NCBI GenBank assembly: GCA_038214535.1
Contig: JBBQRS010000081.1
Coordinates: 1-22,126, forward strand
Length of the DNA: 22,126 nucleotides
Direction: 5' to 3'
Source of the DNA: JBBQRS01 sp038214535
Lineage (GTDB): Bacteria; Chloroflexota; Anaerolineae; CG2-30-64-16
The notes under the pieces were generated by a model that saw nothing but the letters and a program-made list of their open reading frames with translations, made no database searches and was not told the DNA's origin. Shown piece by piece: positions 8,884 to 16,721 of this stretch. The position numbers were made by a program, and so were the translations under genes. The stretch's first letter is position 1. Every line of letters begins with the position of its first letter.

Positions 8884-10131
8884 ATGCCGACACAGGGTAA
8901 AGCATACGAAATTCTTGCCGAGGACTTAGGGGGCAAAGGCGTAGACGTTGCCGCGGTGAAGGAAGCGCTGTGTAAACAGCACATCGAGACGCCCTCCTGG
9001 GGCTATGGCGACAGCGGGACGCGTTTCAAGGTGTTCGGCGCGCCCGGCGCAGCGCGGAATGTCTACGAGAAAATTGATGACGCTGCGTTCATCCATCAGT
9101 TGACCGGCGTCGCCCCGTCTATCGCCCTGCACATCCCCTGGGACAAGACCGATGATTGGGACGGGCTGTCCGCCTATGCCGCGGAACGCGGCCTCACGAT
9201 CGGGGCCATCAACCCCAACCTGTTCCAGGATGACATCTACAAGTTCGGCTCCCTCGCGCACACCGACGACGCGATCCGCCGCAAGGCCGTCGAGCACAGC
9301 CTCGATTGCGTCGCGATTATGGGCAAGACCGGCTCGCGCGACCTGAGCGTCTGGCTCGCCGATGGGACGAACTACGCCGGCCAGGACAACCTCCGCCTCC
9401 GCAAGCGGCTCCTCGAAGAATCACTCAGCGAGATCGTCGCGGCCATGCCCGACGACCGCCGTATGCTGATCGAGTACAAATTCTTCGAGCCGGCATTCTA
9501 TCACACCGACCTGGCGGATTGGGGCATGGCCGCGAGCATGGCCCGTAAGCTGGGCCCGAAGGCGAAAGTACTGGTAGACACCGGCCACCACGCGCCGGGA
9601 ACCAACGTCGAGCACATCGTCGCCTTCCTGCTGGACGAGGGGCTGCTGGGTGGATTCCACTTCAATGCCCGCAAGTACGCCGATGACGACCTGATCGTCG
9701 GCACGAGCAATCCGTTCGAACTGTTCCTCATCTACAACGAGTTGGTGAGCGCCGCGCAGGAAACTGACCCGCGCATGGCGGATTGCGCCGCCAACGTGGC
9801 CTACATGATTGACCAGAGCCACAACGTCGAACCCAAGCTGGAAGCGATGTTGCAATCGGTGCTCAATTGCCAATCGGCATATGCCAAGGCGCTGATCGTG
9901 GATCGCGCAGAACTGGCCGCACGCCAGGCCGAACACGACGTCCTCGGCGGCTATCGCGTGTTGACCGACGCCTTCGAGAGCGATGTGCGCCCGCTGTTGG
10001 CGCAAGTGCGCCTAGACATGGGCCTGGCGCCCGACCCGCTGGAGACCTTCAACGACAGCCCCTACCCCGAGCAGGTTGCCAGGGAACGCGGCATGGCCGA
10101 CGGCAGCGGCGGTGGATACCCCGGAGCATAA
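8884..10131 (+). CDS. rhaI: L-rhamnose isomerase, RhaI type
   Basis: A 415-residue TIM-barrel ketol-isomerase that should convert L-rhamnose to L-rhamnulose in the cytosol. Metal ligands can be placed by the spacing known for the Pseudomonas stutzeri enzyme: E197 in IEYKFFEP, D232 in VDTGHH 35 residues on, H259 in GGFHFNARK 27 further on, and D310 in IDQSHNVE. The length fits the RhaI family rather than the E. coli RhaA type. GGAGG lies 7 bases before the ATG. It follows the GH4 gene after a 112-base gap with a palindromic repeat, and is 6 bases from the aldolase gene, so the two form one translational unit. RhaI enzymes are promiscuous towards other aldoses, so another deoxy sugar is possible. 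No rhamnulokinase is seen nearby. Confidence 0.85.
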   Translation: MPTQGKAYEILAEDLGGKGVDVAAVKEALCKQHIETPSWGYGDSGTRFKVFGAPGAARNVYEKIDDAAFIHQLTGVAPSIALHIPWDKTDDWDGLSAYAAERGLTIGAINPNLFQDDIYKFGSLAHTDDAIRRKAVEHSLDCVAIMGKTGSRDLSVWLADGTNYAGQDNLRLRKRLLEESLSEIVAAMPDDRRMLIEYKFFEPAFYHTDLADWGMAASMARKLGPKAKVLVDTGHHAPGTNVEHIVAFLLDEGLLGGFHFNARKYADDDLIVGTSNPFELFLIYNELVSAAQETDPRMADCAANVAYMIDQSHNVEPKLEAMLQSVLNCQSAYAKALIVDRAELAARQAEHDVLGGYRVLTDAFESDVRPLLAQVRLDMGLAPDPLETFNDSPYPEQVARERGMADGSGGGYPGA

Positions 10132-10137
10132 AACCTT

Positions 10138-10896
10138 ATGATAACTTCTGTTTTAGACCAACTGGTCGCCCTTTCCAACACCCTCGGCAAACCCGAGAAT
10201 GACTTTGCGATGCTGGGCGAAGGCAACACCTCGGCCCGCGCCGACGCCGACACCTTTTATGTAAAGGCAAGCGGCTCCGAGTTGGGCAAGATCACCGCAG
10301 CGGGCTTCTGTCACGTCGCGTTCGACCGCGTGCTGGAGCTGCTGGACGTAGACGGCATGAACGATCAAGCGGTCAAAGACGGGCTTCAGGCCGCCAAGCT
10401 GGACCCGACTACGCCGGGGCACCCCTCGGTGGAGACCCTGTTGCACGCGCTGTGTTTGAGCCTGCCCGACGTAAACTTCGTGGGCCATACCCACCCCATC
10501 GCCATTAACTCGCTGACCTGCGCCGTCGGCTTCGAAAAAGCGTTTTCGGGCCGGCTCTTCCCCGATGAAATCGTGCTGTGCGGGCCGGCGACCGTGATCG
10601 TCCCATACACCGATCCGGGCGTGGCGCTGGCGCGCAAGACGCGCGAACAGATCGGCGCGTACATTGACGCGCGCGGCGAAATGCCGCGTATCATCGTCAT
10701 CCAGAATCACGGCCTGATCGCGCTGGGCCGCACCGCCGAACAGGTGGAGAACGAAACGCGCATGGCCGTGAAGGCGGCGCGCATTCAACTGGGGACCTAT
10801 GCCGCGGGTGGCCCGCGCTTCCTGTCAGAGCAAGAGATCGCCCGTATCCACAACCGACCCGATGAGCACCTCCGCCGGGAGATGCTTGGTTTCTGA
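10138..10896 (+). CDS. class II aldolase/adducin-family protein, probable rhamnulose- or fuculose-phosphate aldolase
   Basis: A 252-residue zinc-dependent class II aldolase. Motifs in order: the phosphate-binding loops GEGNTS (27-32) and VKASG (42-46), catalytic glutamate E99 in PSVET, zinc ligands H117 and H119 in HTHP, and H191 in QNHG. Family enzymes cleave L-rhamnulose-1-phosphate or L-fuculose-1-phosphate to dihydroxyacetone phosphate and L-lactaldehyde, which fits its place after rhaI. It starts 6 bases after the rhaI stop with GGAG inside the end of rhaI, so translation is probably coupled. The lack of a kinase means the phosphorylated substrate must be supplied from elsewhere, or the substrate differs. 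An intrinsic terminator follows 34 bases after the stop. Confidence 0.85.
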   Translation: MITSVLDQLVALSNTLGKPENDFAMLGEGNTSARADADTFYVKASGSELGKITAAGFCHVAFDRVLELLDVDGMNDQAVKDGLQAAKLDPTTPGHPSVETLLHALCLSLPDVNFVGHTHPIAINSLTCAVGFEKAFSGRLFPDEIVLCGPATVIVPYTDPGVALARKTREQIGAYIDARGEMPRIIVIQNHGLIALGRTAEQVENETRMAVKAARIQLGTYAAGGPRFLSEQEIARIHNRPDEHLRREMLGF

Positions 10897-10899
10897 CCC

Positions 10900-10929
10900 T
10901 TGTCGCGCCCTTGCCAGGTGCGCTATAAT
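10900..10929 (+). promoter_or_regulatory. promoter for the mltG-PBP unit, set into the terminator
   Basis: TTGTCG (10900-10905, 4/6) and a perfect -10 TATAAT (10924-10929) are separated by 18 bases. The -35 begins 4 bases after the aldolase stop. The predicted start near 10936 falls within the 5' arm of the terminator hairpin that begins at 10930, so its transcripts would lack part of that arm. Confidence 0.5.
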
Positions 10930-10968
10930 CAAGCCGGTGTTCGCGTGAACGCCGGCTTGTTTATTTTT
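10930..10968 (+). terminator. intrinsic terminator of the first catabolic run
   Basis: Arms 10930-10943 and 10946-10959 form a 14-bp stem (two G-U wobbles, the rest Watson-Crick) rooted in CAAGCCGG/CCGGCTTG, with a two-base gap in the fully paired form, or more likely a small loop. It is followed directly by TTTATTTTT (10960-10968). This is the only classical hairpin-plus-U-tract in the window. Confidence 0.85.
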
Positions 10969-10999
10969 GTGGCACAAAAATAGCGCGCAACTTTTGTGC
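10962..10999. promoter_or_regulatory. operator-like palindrome with a third half-site upstream of mltG
   Basis: The 21 bases at 10962-10982 are a perfect palindrome around G10972, with the half-site TATTTTTGTG. A third half-site, TTTTGTGC (10992-10999), follows and can pair with GCACAAAA (10972-10979). A one-base centre cannot form a hairpin, so a DNA-binding protein is the natural reading. It lies about 26-46 bases downstream of the predicted start of the mltG transcript, where a bound protein could block elongation. Part of the left half overlaps the terminator U tract, so some symmetry may be incidental. Confidence 0.4.
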
Positions 11000-11036
11000 G
11001 GCTTCCTGCGTCTATAGATATGTATGGGAAATACTC

Positions 11037-12149
11037 GTGACTCTAAATTTTAGACGGATGCGCCTGCTTGTCTTGCCGCTTTTGTTGGCGTTCGTGATGA
11101 CGGGATGTTCCGGCGACCAGTTACTCTCGGTTTACCTGGACACGAATCGCGCGCAGCTCGATCAGCCGGCAAGCAGCCTGCATGAGGAGTTAACGTTCGT
11201 AGTGGAACCGGGCACGCCGGCGCGGACCATCGCCGAAAACCTCGCCGCCCGGGGGCTGATCAAGGATGCCCGGCTCTTCGAGGCGTACGTTCGCACGACG
11301 GGTATTGCGCAGCAACTGGAGGCTGGCACGTTCACACTGAGTCCTGAAATGACGCCCATCGAAATCGCCCAGGCGCTGCAAAACGCCTATCGCGAGAACA
11401 CCGCCGTGACCATTCCCGAAGGCTGGCGGATCGAGCAGACCGCCGATGCCCTGTCGAACGGCAACACCATTGACGGCGCGGCGTACCTGCGTCTGGCGAT
11501 GCAACCCGGCTGGCAGCCGCCCGCCGCTGCGGGGAAAGAGGATCCACGGGTGTTCCTCGCCTCTCGCCCGACAGGCGCTTCGCTGGAAGGCTATCTCTTC
11601 CCGGATACCTACCAACTGGATGTAGACAACGCGACGGCTGAAGAATTGTTGCGTCGCCAGCTCGAAACCTTTGCCGAGAAGGTGCTCCCGCTCTATCAAG
11701 CGGCCATCGAGAGCGGCAGCACGACACTCTCACTGCACCAGGTGTTGACCCTTGCCAGCATCGTCGAACGCGAGGCGGTCGTCGCCGACGAGCGGCCCTT
11801 GATCGCAGCCGTATATCTGAATCGCCTGGCCCTGGGCATGAGATTGGAAGCCGACCCGACCGTACAATACGCCATGGGCTATCAGCCCGAAAGCAAACAA
11901 TGGTGGAAGTCGCCGGTATTTCTGGAAGAGTACGGCTCGGTGGTCAGCCCATACAACACCTATCTCAATCCGGGTTTGCCCCCCGGCCCGATTGCGGCCC
12001 CCGGTCTGGGCAGCATTCAAGCGGTACTGAACCCTGCGGAGCATGACGATCTTTTCTTCGTTGCGCTGCCCGATGGCAGCGGCCGTCATGCGTTCAGTCG
12101 CACCATGGAAGAGCATCTGGAAAACGTAAAGCGTTATCGTGGAGAATGA
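11037..12149 (+). CDS. mltG: endolytic murein transglycosylase MltG (YceG family)
   Basis: A 370-residue MltG, which cuts nascent glycan strands at the membrane and sets their length. After a basic, hydrophobic N-terminus comes a LysM-like region (about 51-110), the hallmark EGYLFPDTY (184-192), catalytic glutamate E244 in ASIVERE and YNTY...GLPPGPI near 314-328. The start is GTG at 11037; an in-frame ATG at 11058 would leave MRLLVLPLLL and is also possible, as neither has a strong ribosome binding site. Unusually, the hydrophobic stretch ends in MTGC with C24, a lipobox-like site suggesting a lipoprotein rather than a transmembrane anchor. It is followed 15 bases later by the penicillin-binding protein gene, a functional partner. 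Confidence 0.93.
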   Translation: MTLNFRRMRLLVLPLLLAFVMTGCSGDQLLSVYLDTNRAQLDQPASSLHEELTFVVEPGTPARTIAENLAARGLIKDARLFEAYVRTTGIAQQLEAGTFTLSPEMTPIEIAQALQNAYRENTAVTIPEGWRIEQTADALSNGNTIDGAAYLRLAMQPGWQPPAAAGKEDPRVFLASRPTGASLEGYLFPDTYQLDVDNATAEELLRRQLETFAEKVLPLYQAAIESGSTTLSLHQVLTLASIVEREAVVADERPLIAAVYLNRLALGMRLEADPTVQYAMGYQPESKQWWKSPVFLEEYGSVVSPYNTYLNPGLPPGPIAAPGLGSIQAVLNPAEHDDLFFVALPDGSGRHAFSRTMEEHLENVKRYRGE

Positions 12150-12164
12150 GGGGAAGCGTGTGTG

Positions 12165-15002
12165 ATGAATATTAAGCGGATCAACGGATGGCCCCTGATT
12201 TTCGTCCTGTTTTTGGTCCTGTCGGTGAGCGGCTGCATGTCTGGCCCGCAGCTTGGCGAGCGGCCGGCGGCCAACACCATGGACGCCGTCGAAGCGTATC
12301 TGCGCAAGTATCAGCCCGGCCCCGAACCGCGGCTCTTCCAGACCACGCGCATCTATGACCGCAACGGGCAGCTTCTGGCCGAACGCTGGCAAGAGGGCCG
12401 GCGCACCTGGCTGCCCCTGAATCGCATCTCACAACACCTGATAGACGCCACGATTGCCACCGAGGACTCGACCTTCTACGGCAACACGGGCGTTGACCCC
12501 GTGCGCGTGGTCGGCGCGATGCTCCAAAACTACGAGGAAGGTGAGATTGTGGCCGGGGCCGGCACGATAACGATGCAGCTTGCCCGCAATCTCTTCTTCG
12601 GACCAGACCAGCGCTACGATCAGACGATGGATCGTAAGGTGCTCGAAGCCGGCCTCGCGCAAGAACTCAACACGCTGTTCACCAAGGATGAGATCCTGGA
12701 GATGTATCTCAACCTGCTGAACTACAGTCACCTGACCTACGGGCCGGAAGCCGCGTCACAACTCTATTTCGGCAAGCCCGCATCCGATTTGACGATGGCA
12801 GAGGCGACGTTGCTGGCGGGCATCCCGCAACGGCCCGCCGACCTCGATCTGTTCGAGAATTTCCAGGCTGCGAAAGCCCGGCAGCGCGTCGTGCTAGACA
12901 TGATGGTGCGCCACAACCGGCTGACGCAGGCCGAATCAGACGCGATCTTCGTCGAACCTGTGCGCCTCATCTCCGAAGCGGCCCCCACGGCCACCCTCGC
13001 GCCGCACTTCGTGCAATACCTGGACGAATATCTGAACGCGAAGATGGGCGGAGATATGCTGGGCCGCGGCGGGCTGACCATCACCTCGACGCTGGACGTG
13101 GAAATGCAGACGCTGGCGCAACAGACGGTCACCACGAAGGTCGGTGAACTGCGCGCAAAGCATGATCTCACCAACGGAGCACTCGTCGCAATGCGACCGA
13201 GCAACGGTGAAGTGCTGGCGATGGTGGGCAGCGCCGATTTCGCCAATGAGAAAATCAGCGGTCAGGTTAACGTCTCCATCAGCGAACGCCAGCCCGGCAG
13301 CGCCATCAAGCCGGTTCTGTATGCCGTCGCGATCAGCGACACGTTGATCAGCCCGAACACCGTGCTATGGGATGTGCCGGTGAACTTTGTCACTGCCGTT
13401 GACCTCAGCGGCGCAGGCAAAGACAGGCTCTATACGCCCAGGAACTATGACGGCAAGTTTCGCGGGCCGGTGACGGTGCGCACGGCGCTCGCCAACAGCC
13501 TGAATGTCCCCACCGTTAAACTGCTGGCCGGCGTCACCGTTGACCGCATGATCGAAGGGGCGAAAGCGCTGGGGGTCCACAGCCTGGATGACGGACGCGA
13601 CTACGGCCTCAGCCTGACATTGGGCGGCGGCGAGGTCACGCTGCTGGAACTCACAAGCGCATACAGCACGCTGGGCAACGGCGGCATCCTCACCGAAGCA
13701 AATCCTGTGCTGGCTGCAACTGATGCGCTCGGTCGCCCCGTGGACACGGGCGGCAATACGGAGCCGGTACAGGCGGTATCGCCCGGCGCGGCCTTTATCG
13801 TGACGGACATCCTCAGCGACAACAACGCCCGCAAGCCGATGTTCGGGGTCAACAGCCCGCTCAAGTTGAGCCGACCCGCAGCCGCCAAGACAGGCACCAC
13901 GACCGACTTCCGCGACAACTGGACCGTCGGCTTCACGCGCTATCTGGCGACCGGCGTCTGGGCCGGGAATGCCGACGGCCACCCGATGAAGAACACGACC
14001 GGCCTCACCGGCGCCGCGCCGATCTGGCACGACTTCATGGAAGCAGTGATCGCCAATCCGCGCCTGCGCGAGCTGATCGGCGCACCCGATGACCCGGCGA
14101 ACCCCGCGGCGGGTTGGGAGTTTGTTCCGCCGCCCGATGTCGAACTCCGGCCCGACTGTCCCCCCGGTCTCACTTGCCGGGAGGGCGGCGAGTATTACAC
14201 GAAGGAATGGCTGGCGGCGGCCGGAGAGGCGGGGCCGCTGGCCGACAGCGTTGGGAACATGCCGACTGCACCGGTGTACGCCGATCGCGGCGGCATGACG
14301 TGGACGGCCTATTGTGAGGTCGAACCCGCGGCGGTCCGAACGGTGCTCAAATTGCCGGGCGAATTGGGGCTGCCCGCGCCGGGAGGCGTATTCACCGGCA
14401 CGGCGGCAACCAAGATCACCGACCAAATCGCTAAGGAGCAACTGCACGTCATGGCGTGGAGTTTGCGGCATTCCTTAGCCATCAACCTCGGCCCCTGTGA
14501 CACGCTCACCCAGATCGCGTCGAAAGCGCTGGCGCTCGATCAGAAGCTCGGGCCGGGAGTGTCGCGAGTGGTCGTAGACTTGTCCGCCGCGCTCGATCCG
14601 AACGTGGGCGGCGCGGCAGCCGCAGGCGGAGACGCCCCCATTAGCGTTTACGCCCCTGTCGGCGCGAGCACCCGCTATCAACTGATCCAGCCCGTGACCA
14701 ATCACGCTTCGTGTCCGGGGCACTATCTGCTCGGTGAGATCCTGAACCGTGAAGGTAACCCCGTGGCGGGGATCAGGATCACCCTGATAGATTCGTGGGG
14801 CAACACCGCCGAAGCCATCAGCAAGTCGGGCGAAACGGACTACGGCTTGTTCGATTTCCCGCTCAATAGCGCGGCGAACCAATATACCGTGACCGTAGTT
14901 GACGACACCGGCGCGCCGATCAGTCCGCCCACCGTCGTGGATCACCTTCAGGGCAGCGCGGGCGACGCCCCCTGTCACACGATCATCTTCCAGGGTAACT
15001 GA
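12165..15002 (+). CDS. class A penicillin-binding protein with lipobox and C-terminal Ig-like extension
   Basis: A 945-residue bifunctional peptidoglycan synthase. The N-terminus has a hydrophobic segment ending in the lipobox VSGC (C24). The GT51 glycosyltransferase domain spans about 55-250 (catalytic E100 in ATEDSTFY; GAGTITMQLARN from 131). The transpeptidase domain spans about 300-625 with S379-x-x-K382, S445-x-N447 and KTGT at 575-578, so both activities look intact. Beyond 650 lies a tail with CPPGLTC and a carboxypeptidase-regulatory/transthyretin-like beta domain at about 850-930 (GEILNREGNPVAGIRITLID). The ATG at 12165 is preferred; a GTG one codon earlier is the alternative. GAGGGGA precedes it. 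It should act outside the membrane with MltG, encoded just upstream. The role of the tail is unknown. Confidence 0.92.
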   Translation: MNIKRINGWPLIFVLFLVLSVSGCMSGPQLGERPAANTMDAVEAYLRKYQPGPEPRLFQTTRIYDRNGQLLAERWQEGRRTWLPLNRISQHLIDATIATEDSTFYGNTGVDPVRVVGAMLQNYEEGEIVAGAGTITMQLARNLFFGPDQRYDQTMDRKVLEAGLAQELNTLFTKDEILEMYLNLLNYSHLTYGPEAASQLYFGKPASDLTMAEATLLAGIPQRPADLDLFENFQAAKARQRVVLDMMVRHNRLTQAESDAIFVEPVRLISEAAPTATLAPHFVQYLDEYLNAKMGGDMLGRGGLTITSTLDVEMQTLAQQTVTTKVGELRAKHDLTNGALVAMRPSNGEVLAMVGSADFANEKISGQVNVSISERQPGSAIKPVLYAVAISDTLISPNTVLWDVPVNFVTAVDLSGAGKDRLYTPRNYDGKFRGPVTVRTALANSLNVPTVKLLAGVTVDRMIEGAKALGVHSLDDGRDYGLSLTLGGGEVTLLELTSAYSTLGNGGILTEANPVLAATDALGRPVDTGGNTEPVQAVSPGAAFIVTDILSDNNARKPMFGVNSPLKLSRPAAAKTGTTTDFRDNWTVGFTRYLATGVWAGNADGHPMKNTTGLTGAAPIWHDFMEAVIANPRLRELIGAPDDPANPAAGWEFVPPPDVELRPDCPPGLTCREGGEYYTKEWLAAAGEAGPLADSVGNMPTAPVYADRGGMTWTAYCEVEPAAVRTVLKLPGELGLPAPGGVFTGTAATKITDQIAKEQLHVMAWSLRHSLAINLGPCDTLTQIASKALALDQKLGPGVSRVVVDLSAALDPNVGGAAAAGGDAPISVYAPVGASTRYQLIQPVTNHASCPGHYLLGEILNREGNPVAGIRITLIDSWGNTAEAISKSGETDYGLFDFPLNSAANQYTVTVVDDTGAPISPPTVVDHLQGSAGDAPCHTIIFQGN

Positions 15003-15023
15003 TCCACATCATCATGTCTTTTC

Positions 15024-15085
15024 CTTCGTAGTGGCGGCTTCAGCCGTTGTATTGCCGCACAACGGCTGAAGCCGTCACTACGAAG
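15024..15085. repeat. 62-base palindromic intergenic repeat, copy 2
   Basis: The arms at 15024-15050 and 15059-15085 (27 bases each) pair fully on plus-strand RNA with one G-U wobble around an 8-base loop. It begins 22 bases after the PBP stop and has the same length and orientation as the copy at 8781-8842. The loops differ, while the stems differ at three positions only, each keeping a pair. There is no U tract follows, so it is not an intrinsic terminator. Confidence 0.9.
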
Positions 15086-15121
15086 CGGCCGAATCGCCTT
15101 GCGCGACACAGCGCAAGCAGA

Positions 15122-15150
15122 TTGACCCCTCGCCCGCCTCCGGATATAAT
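15122..15150 (+). promoter_or_regulatory. near-consensus sigma-70-type promoter for the uronate run
   Basis: TTGACC (15122-15127, 5/6) and TATAAT (15145-15150, 6/6) are separated by exactly 17 bases, the best promoter match in the window. The predicted start near 15157 gives a leader of about 37 bases before the uxaE start at 15194. It lies directly downstream of the palindromic repeat. Confidence 0.65.
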
Positions 15151-15193
15151 CAACCCGATAATCATCAGCCCTCACAACCAGACAGGAAATGTT

Positions 15194-16714
15194 ATGGACA
15201 ACGCACGTCTCCCGGAACAACTGCGGTCGCTGCAAGCCTGGGACCCCTATCCCGAATCGGTCGTGGCCTACGAAGGTCGGACCTTCTTCCTGGGACGCAC
15301 GCACGGCAGAAAAGTGCTCGGCATCCTCGTTGACCCACATGATGCGCTCCCTCAGGGATTTACCGGCCCGCTCGAAGAGACCGAGGCCGGTCACCTAGCC
15401 ATCCTGGAACTCACGCACGAACATGCGGTCGCGCTGCGTGCGGCCCTGCCCTGGCTGGAACCGCGCCCGCTGGGTCTGAGCACATCCGCGGGATGCGGCG
15501 ACCGGCTGGGGCTGGCGACGCCGGGACACGTGCAGGCGGCGCGTGCGGTCGGCGGCATCGCCATGATCTTCGCCCAGCAATCCATCCGCGAGATGGCCCG
15601 CACCGGGCACTCCCCTGAAAAGGTGATGGCCGACGCGACGTGGGGCGCGTTCCAGGGCGGCTGGCGTGAGCCGATCGGCGCGGACGCCGACCACCTCAAG
15701 ACGCCGGAAGACGCCGACCGGTGCGCCGCGGCGGGGTTCACCTTCTTCACGATTGACCCCGGCGCGCATGTAGACGGAGAAGCGGACGGTTATGACCGGG
15801 CCGCGCTGGCCGCGCATTTCGATGCCCTGCCCTGGGGCGACCTGGAAACCACGCCCGATGCGTTGATGAAGACCTATGCGGAGCAAGGACAGACCGTCGA
15901 AGGTTTCGCGCTGGAGATGGCCGAAGAGGACGTGGCGCGGGCTGCCGTGAAATATGGCAAAGCCGTGGCCCACACCGCGGCCATGTATCGCCACATCGGG
16001 CAGCGCATGGGCGCACGCCCGTGGGAGCTCGAGGTGTCGGTAGATGAAACGGAAACGCCCACCTCACACGGGCAGCACTTTTTCATCGCGAGTGAATTGC
16101 GCCGGTTGGGCGTCCAGTGGGTCAGCCTCGCGCCTCGCTACGTTGGGCGCTTCGAGAAGGGCGTGGACTACATCCCATCTACGGGGCTGTGCGGCGACCT
16201 GACCGAGTTCGAAGCCGACTTCGCGGGCCACGCCGCCATTGCGCGGGCGCTGGGGCCATACAAACTGAGCCTTCACTCCGGATCCGACAAGTTCAGCATC
16301 TATCAAATTGCCGCGGAGCAAGCCGGCGGCCTCATCCATCTCAAGACGGCCGGCACCAGTTATCTGGAAGCCCTGCGCGCTATCGCCGTCGTAGACCCCG
16401 CCCTCTTCCGCGATATTCTGGCGTTTGCGAAGACGCGTTACGAGACGGATCAGGCCAGCTACCACGTCTCTGCCGATCTGCACAACGTGCCAGATCCGGG
16501 CGCGCTCGCGGATGAGGAGTTGGCGGCGCTGCTGGATCAGTTCGACACGCGCCAGGTGCTCCACGTGACGTTCGGCTCCGTGCTCACGGCGGGCGGGGGC
16601 CTCAAGGAGCGCCTGTATGCCACGCTAGAGGCGAATGAAGCAGCGCACTACGCGGCGTTACGCAAACACTTCATCCGCCACCTGCAGCCGCTGGTAGCCG
16701 GCGGCCCGGCGTAA
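15194..16714 (+). CDS. uxaE: tagaturonate epimerase UxaE
   Basis: A 506-residue protein recognised as the UxaE family, which in Thermotoga converts D-tagaturonate to D-fructuronate and so links galacturonate to the mannonate branch. Sequence blocks I associate with the family are GADADHLK (162-169), FFTIDPG (184-190), VDETETPTSH (283-292), LAPRYVGRFEKG (312-323), LHSGSDKFS (360-368) and HLKTAGTSYLEALR (382-395). His, Asp and Glu in these blocks are likely metal ligands of a TIM-barrel site. The start at 15194 is preferred over a frame that opens inside the palindromic repeat; AGGAAA precedes it and the promoter at 15122 fits only this start. A mannonate-oxidoreductase-like SDR follows two genes later, supporting the pathway. 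Identification is from memory of the family. Confidence 0.75.
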   Translation: MDNARLPEQLRSLQAWDPYPESVVAYEGRTFFLGRTHGRKVLGILVDPHDALPQGFTGPLEETEAGHLAILELTHEHAVALRAALPWLEPRPLGLSTSAGCGDRLGLATPGHVQAARAVGGIAMIFAQQSIREMARTGHSPEKVMADATWGAFQGGWREPIGADADHLKTPEDADRCAAAGFTFFTIDPGAHVDGEADGYDRAALAAHFDALPWGDLETTPDALMKTYAEQGQTVEGFALEMAEEDVARAAVKYGKAVAHTAAMYRHIGQRMGARPWELEVSVDETETPTSHGQHFFIASELRRLGVQWVSLAPRYVGRFEKGVDYIPSTGLCGDLTEFEADFAGHAAIARALGPYKLSLHSGSDKFSIYQIAAEQAGGLIHLKTAGTSYLEALRAIAVVDPALFRDILAFAKTRYETDQASYHVSADLHNVPDPGALADEELAALLDQFDTRQVLHVTFGSVLTAGGGLKERLYATLEANEAAHYAALRKHFIRHLQPLVAGGPA

Positions 16715-16721
16715 CGTGGAT

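Noticed and set aside
13365..14471. A 368-residue minus-strand open frame opposite the PBP transpeptidase region
   Set aside because: The opposite strand encodes clear SxxK, SxN and KTGT motifs; this frame has no family features or ribosome binding site.
15047..15193. N-terminal extension of the UxaE frame back into the palindromic repeat
   Set aside because: It would start inside the repeat and upstream of the near-consensus promoter; the ATG at 15194 has a ribosome binding site and a sensible N-terminus.
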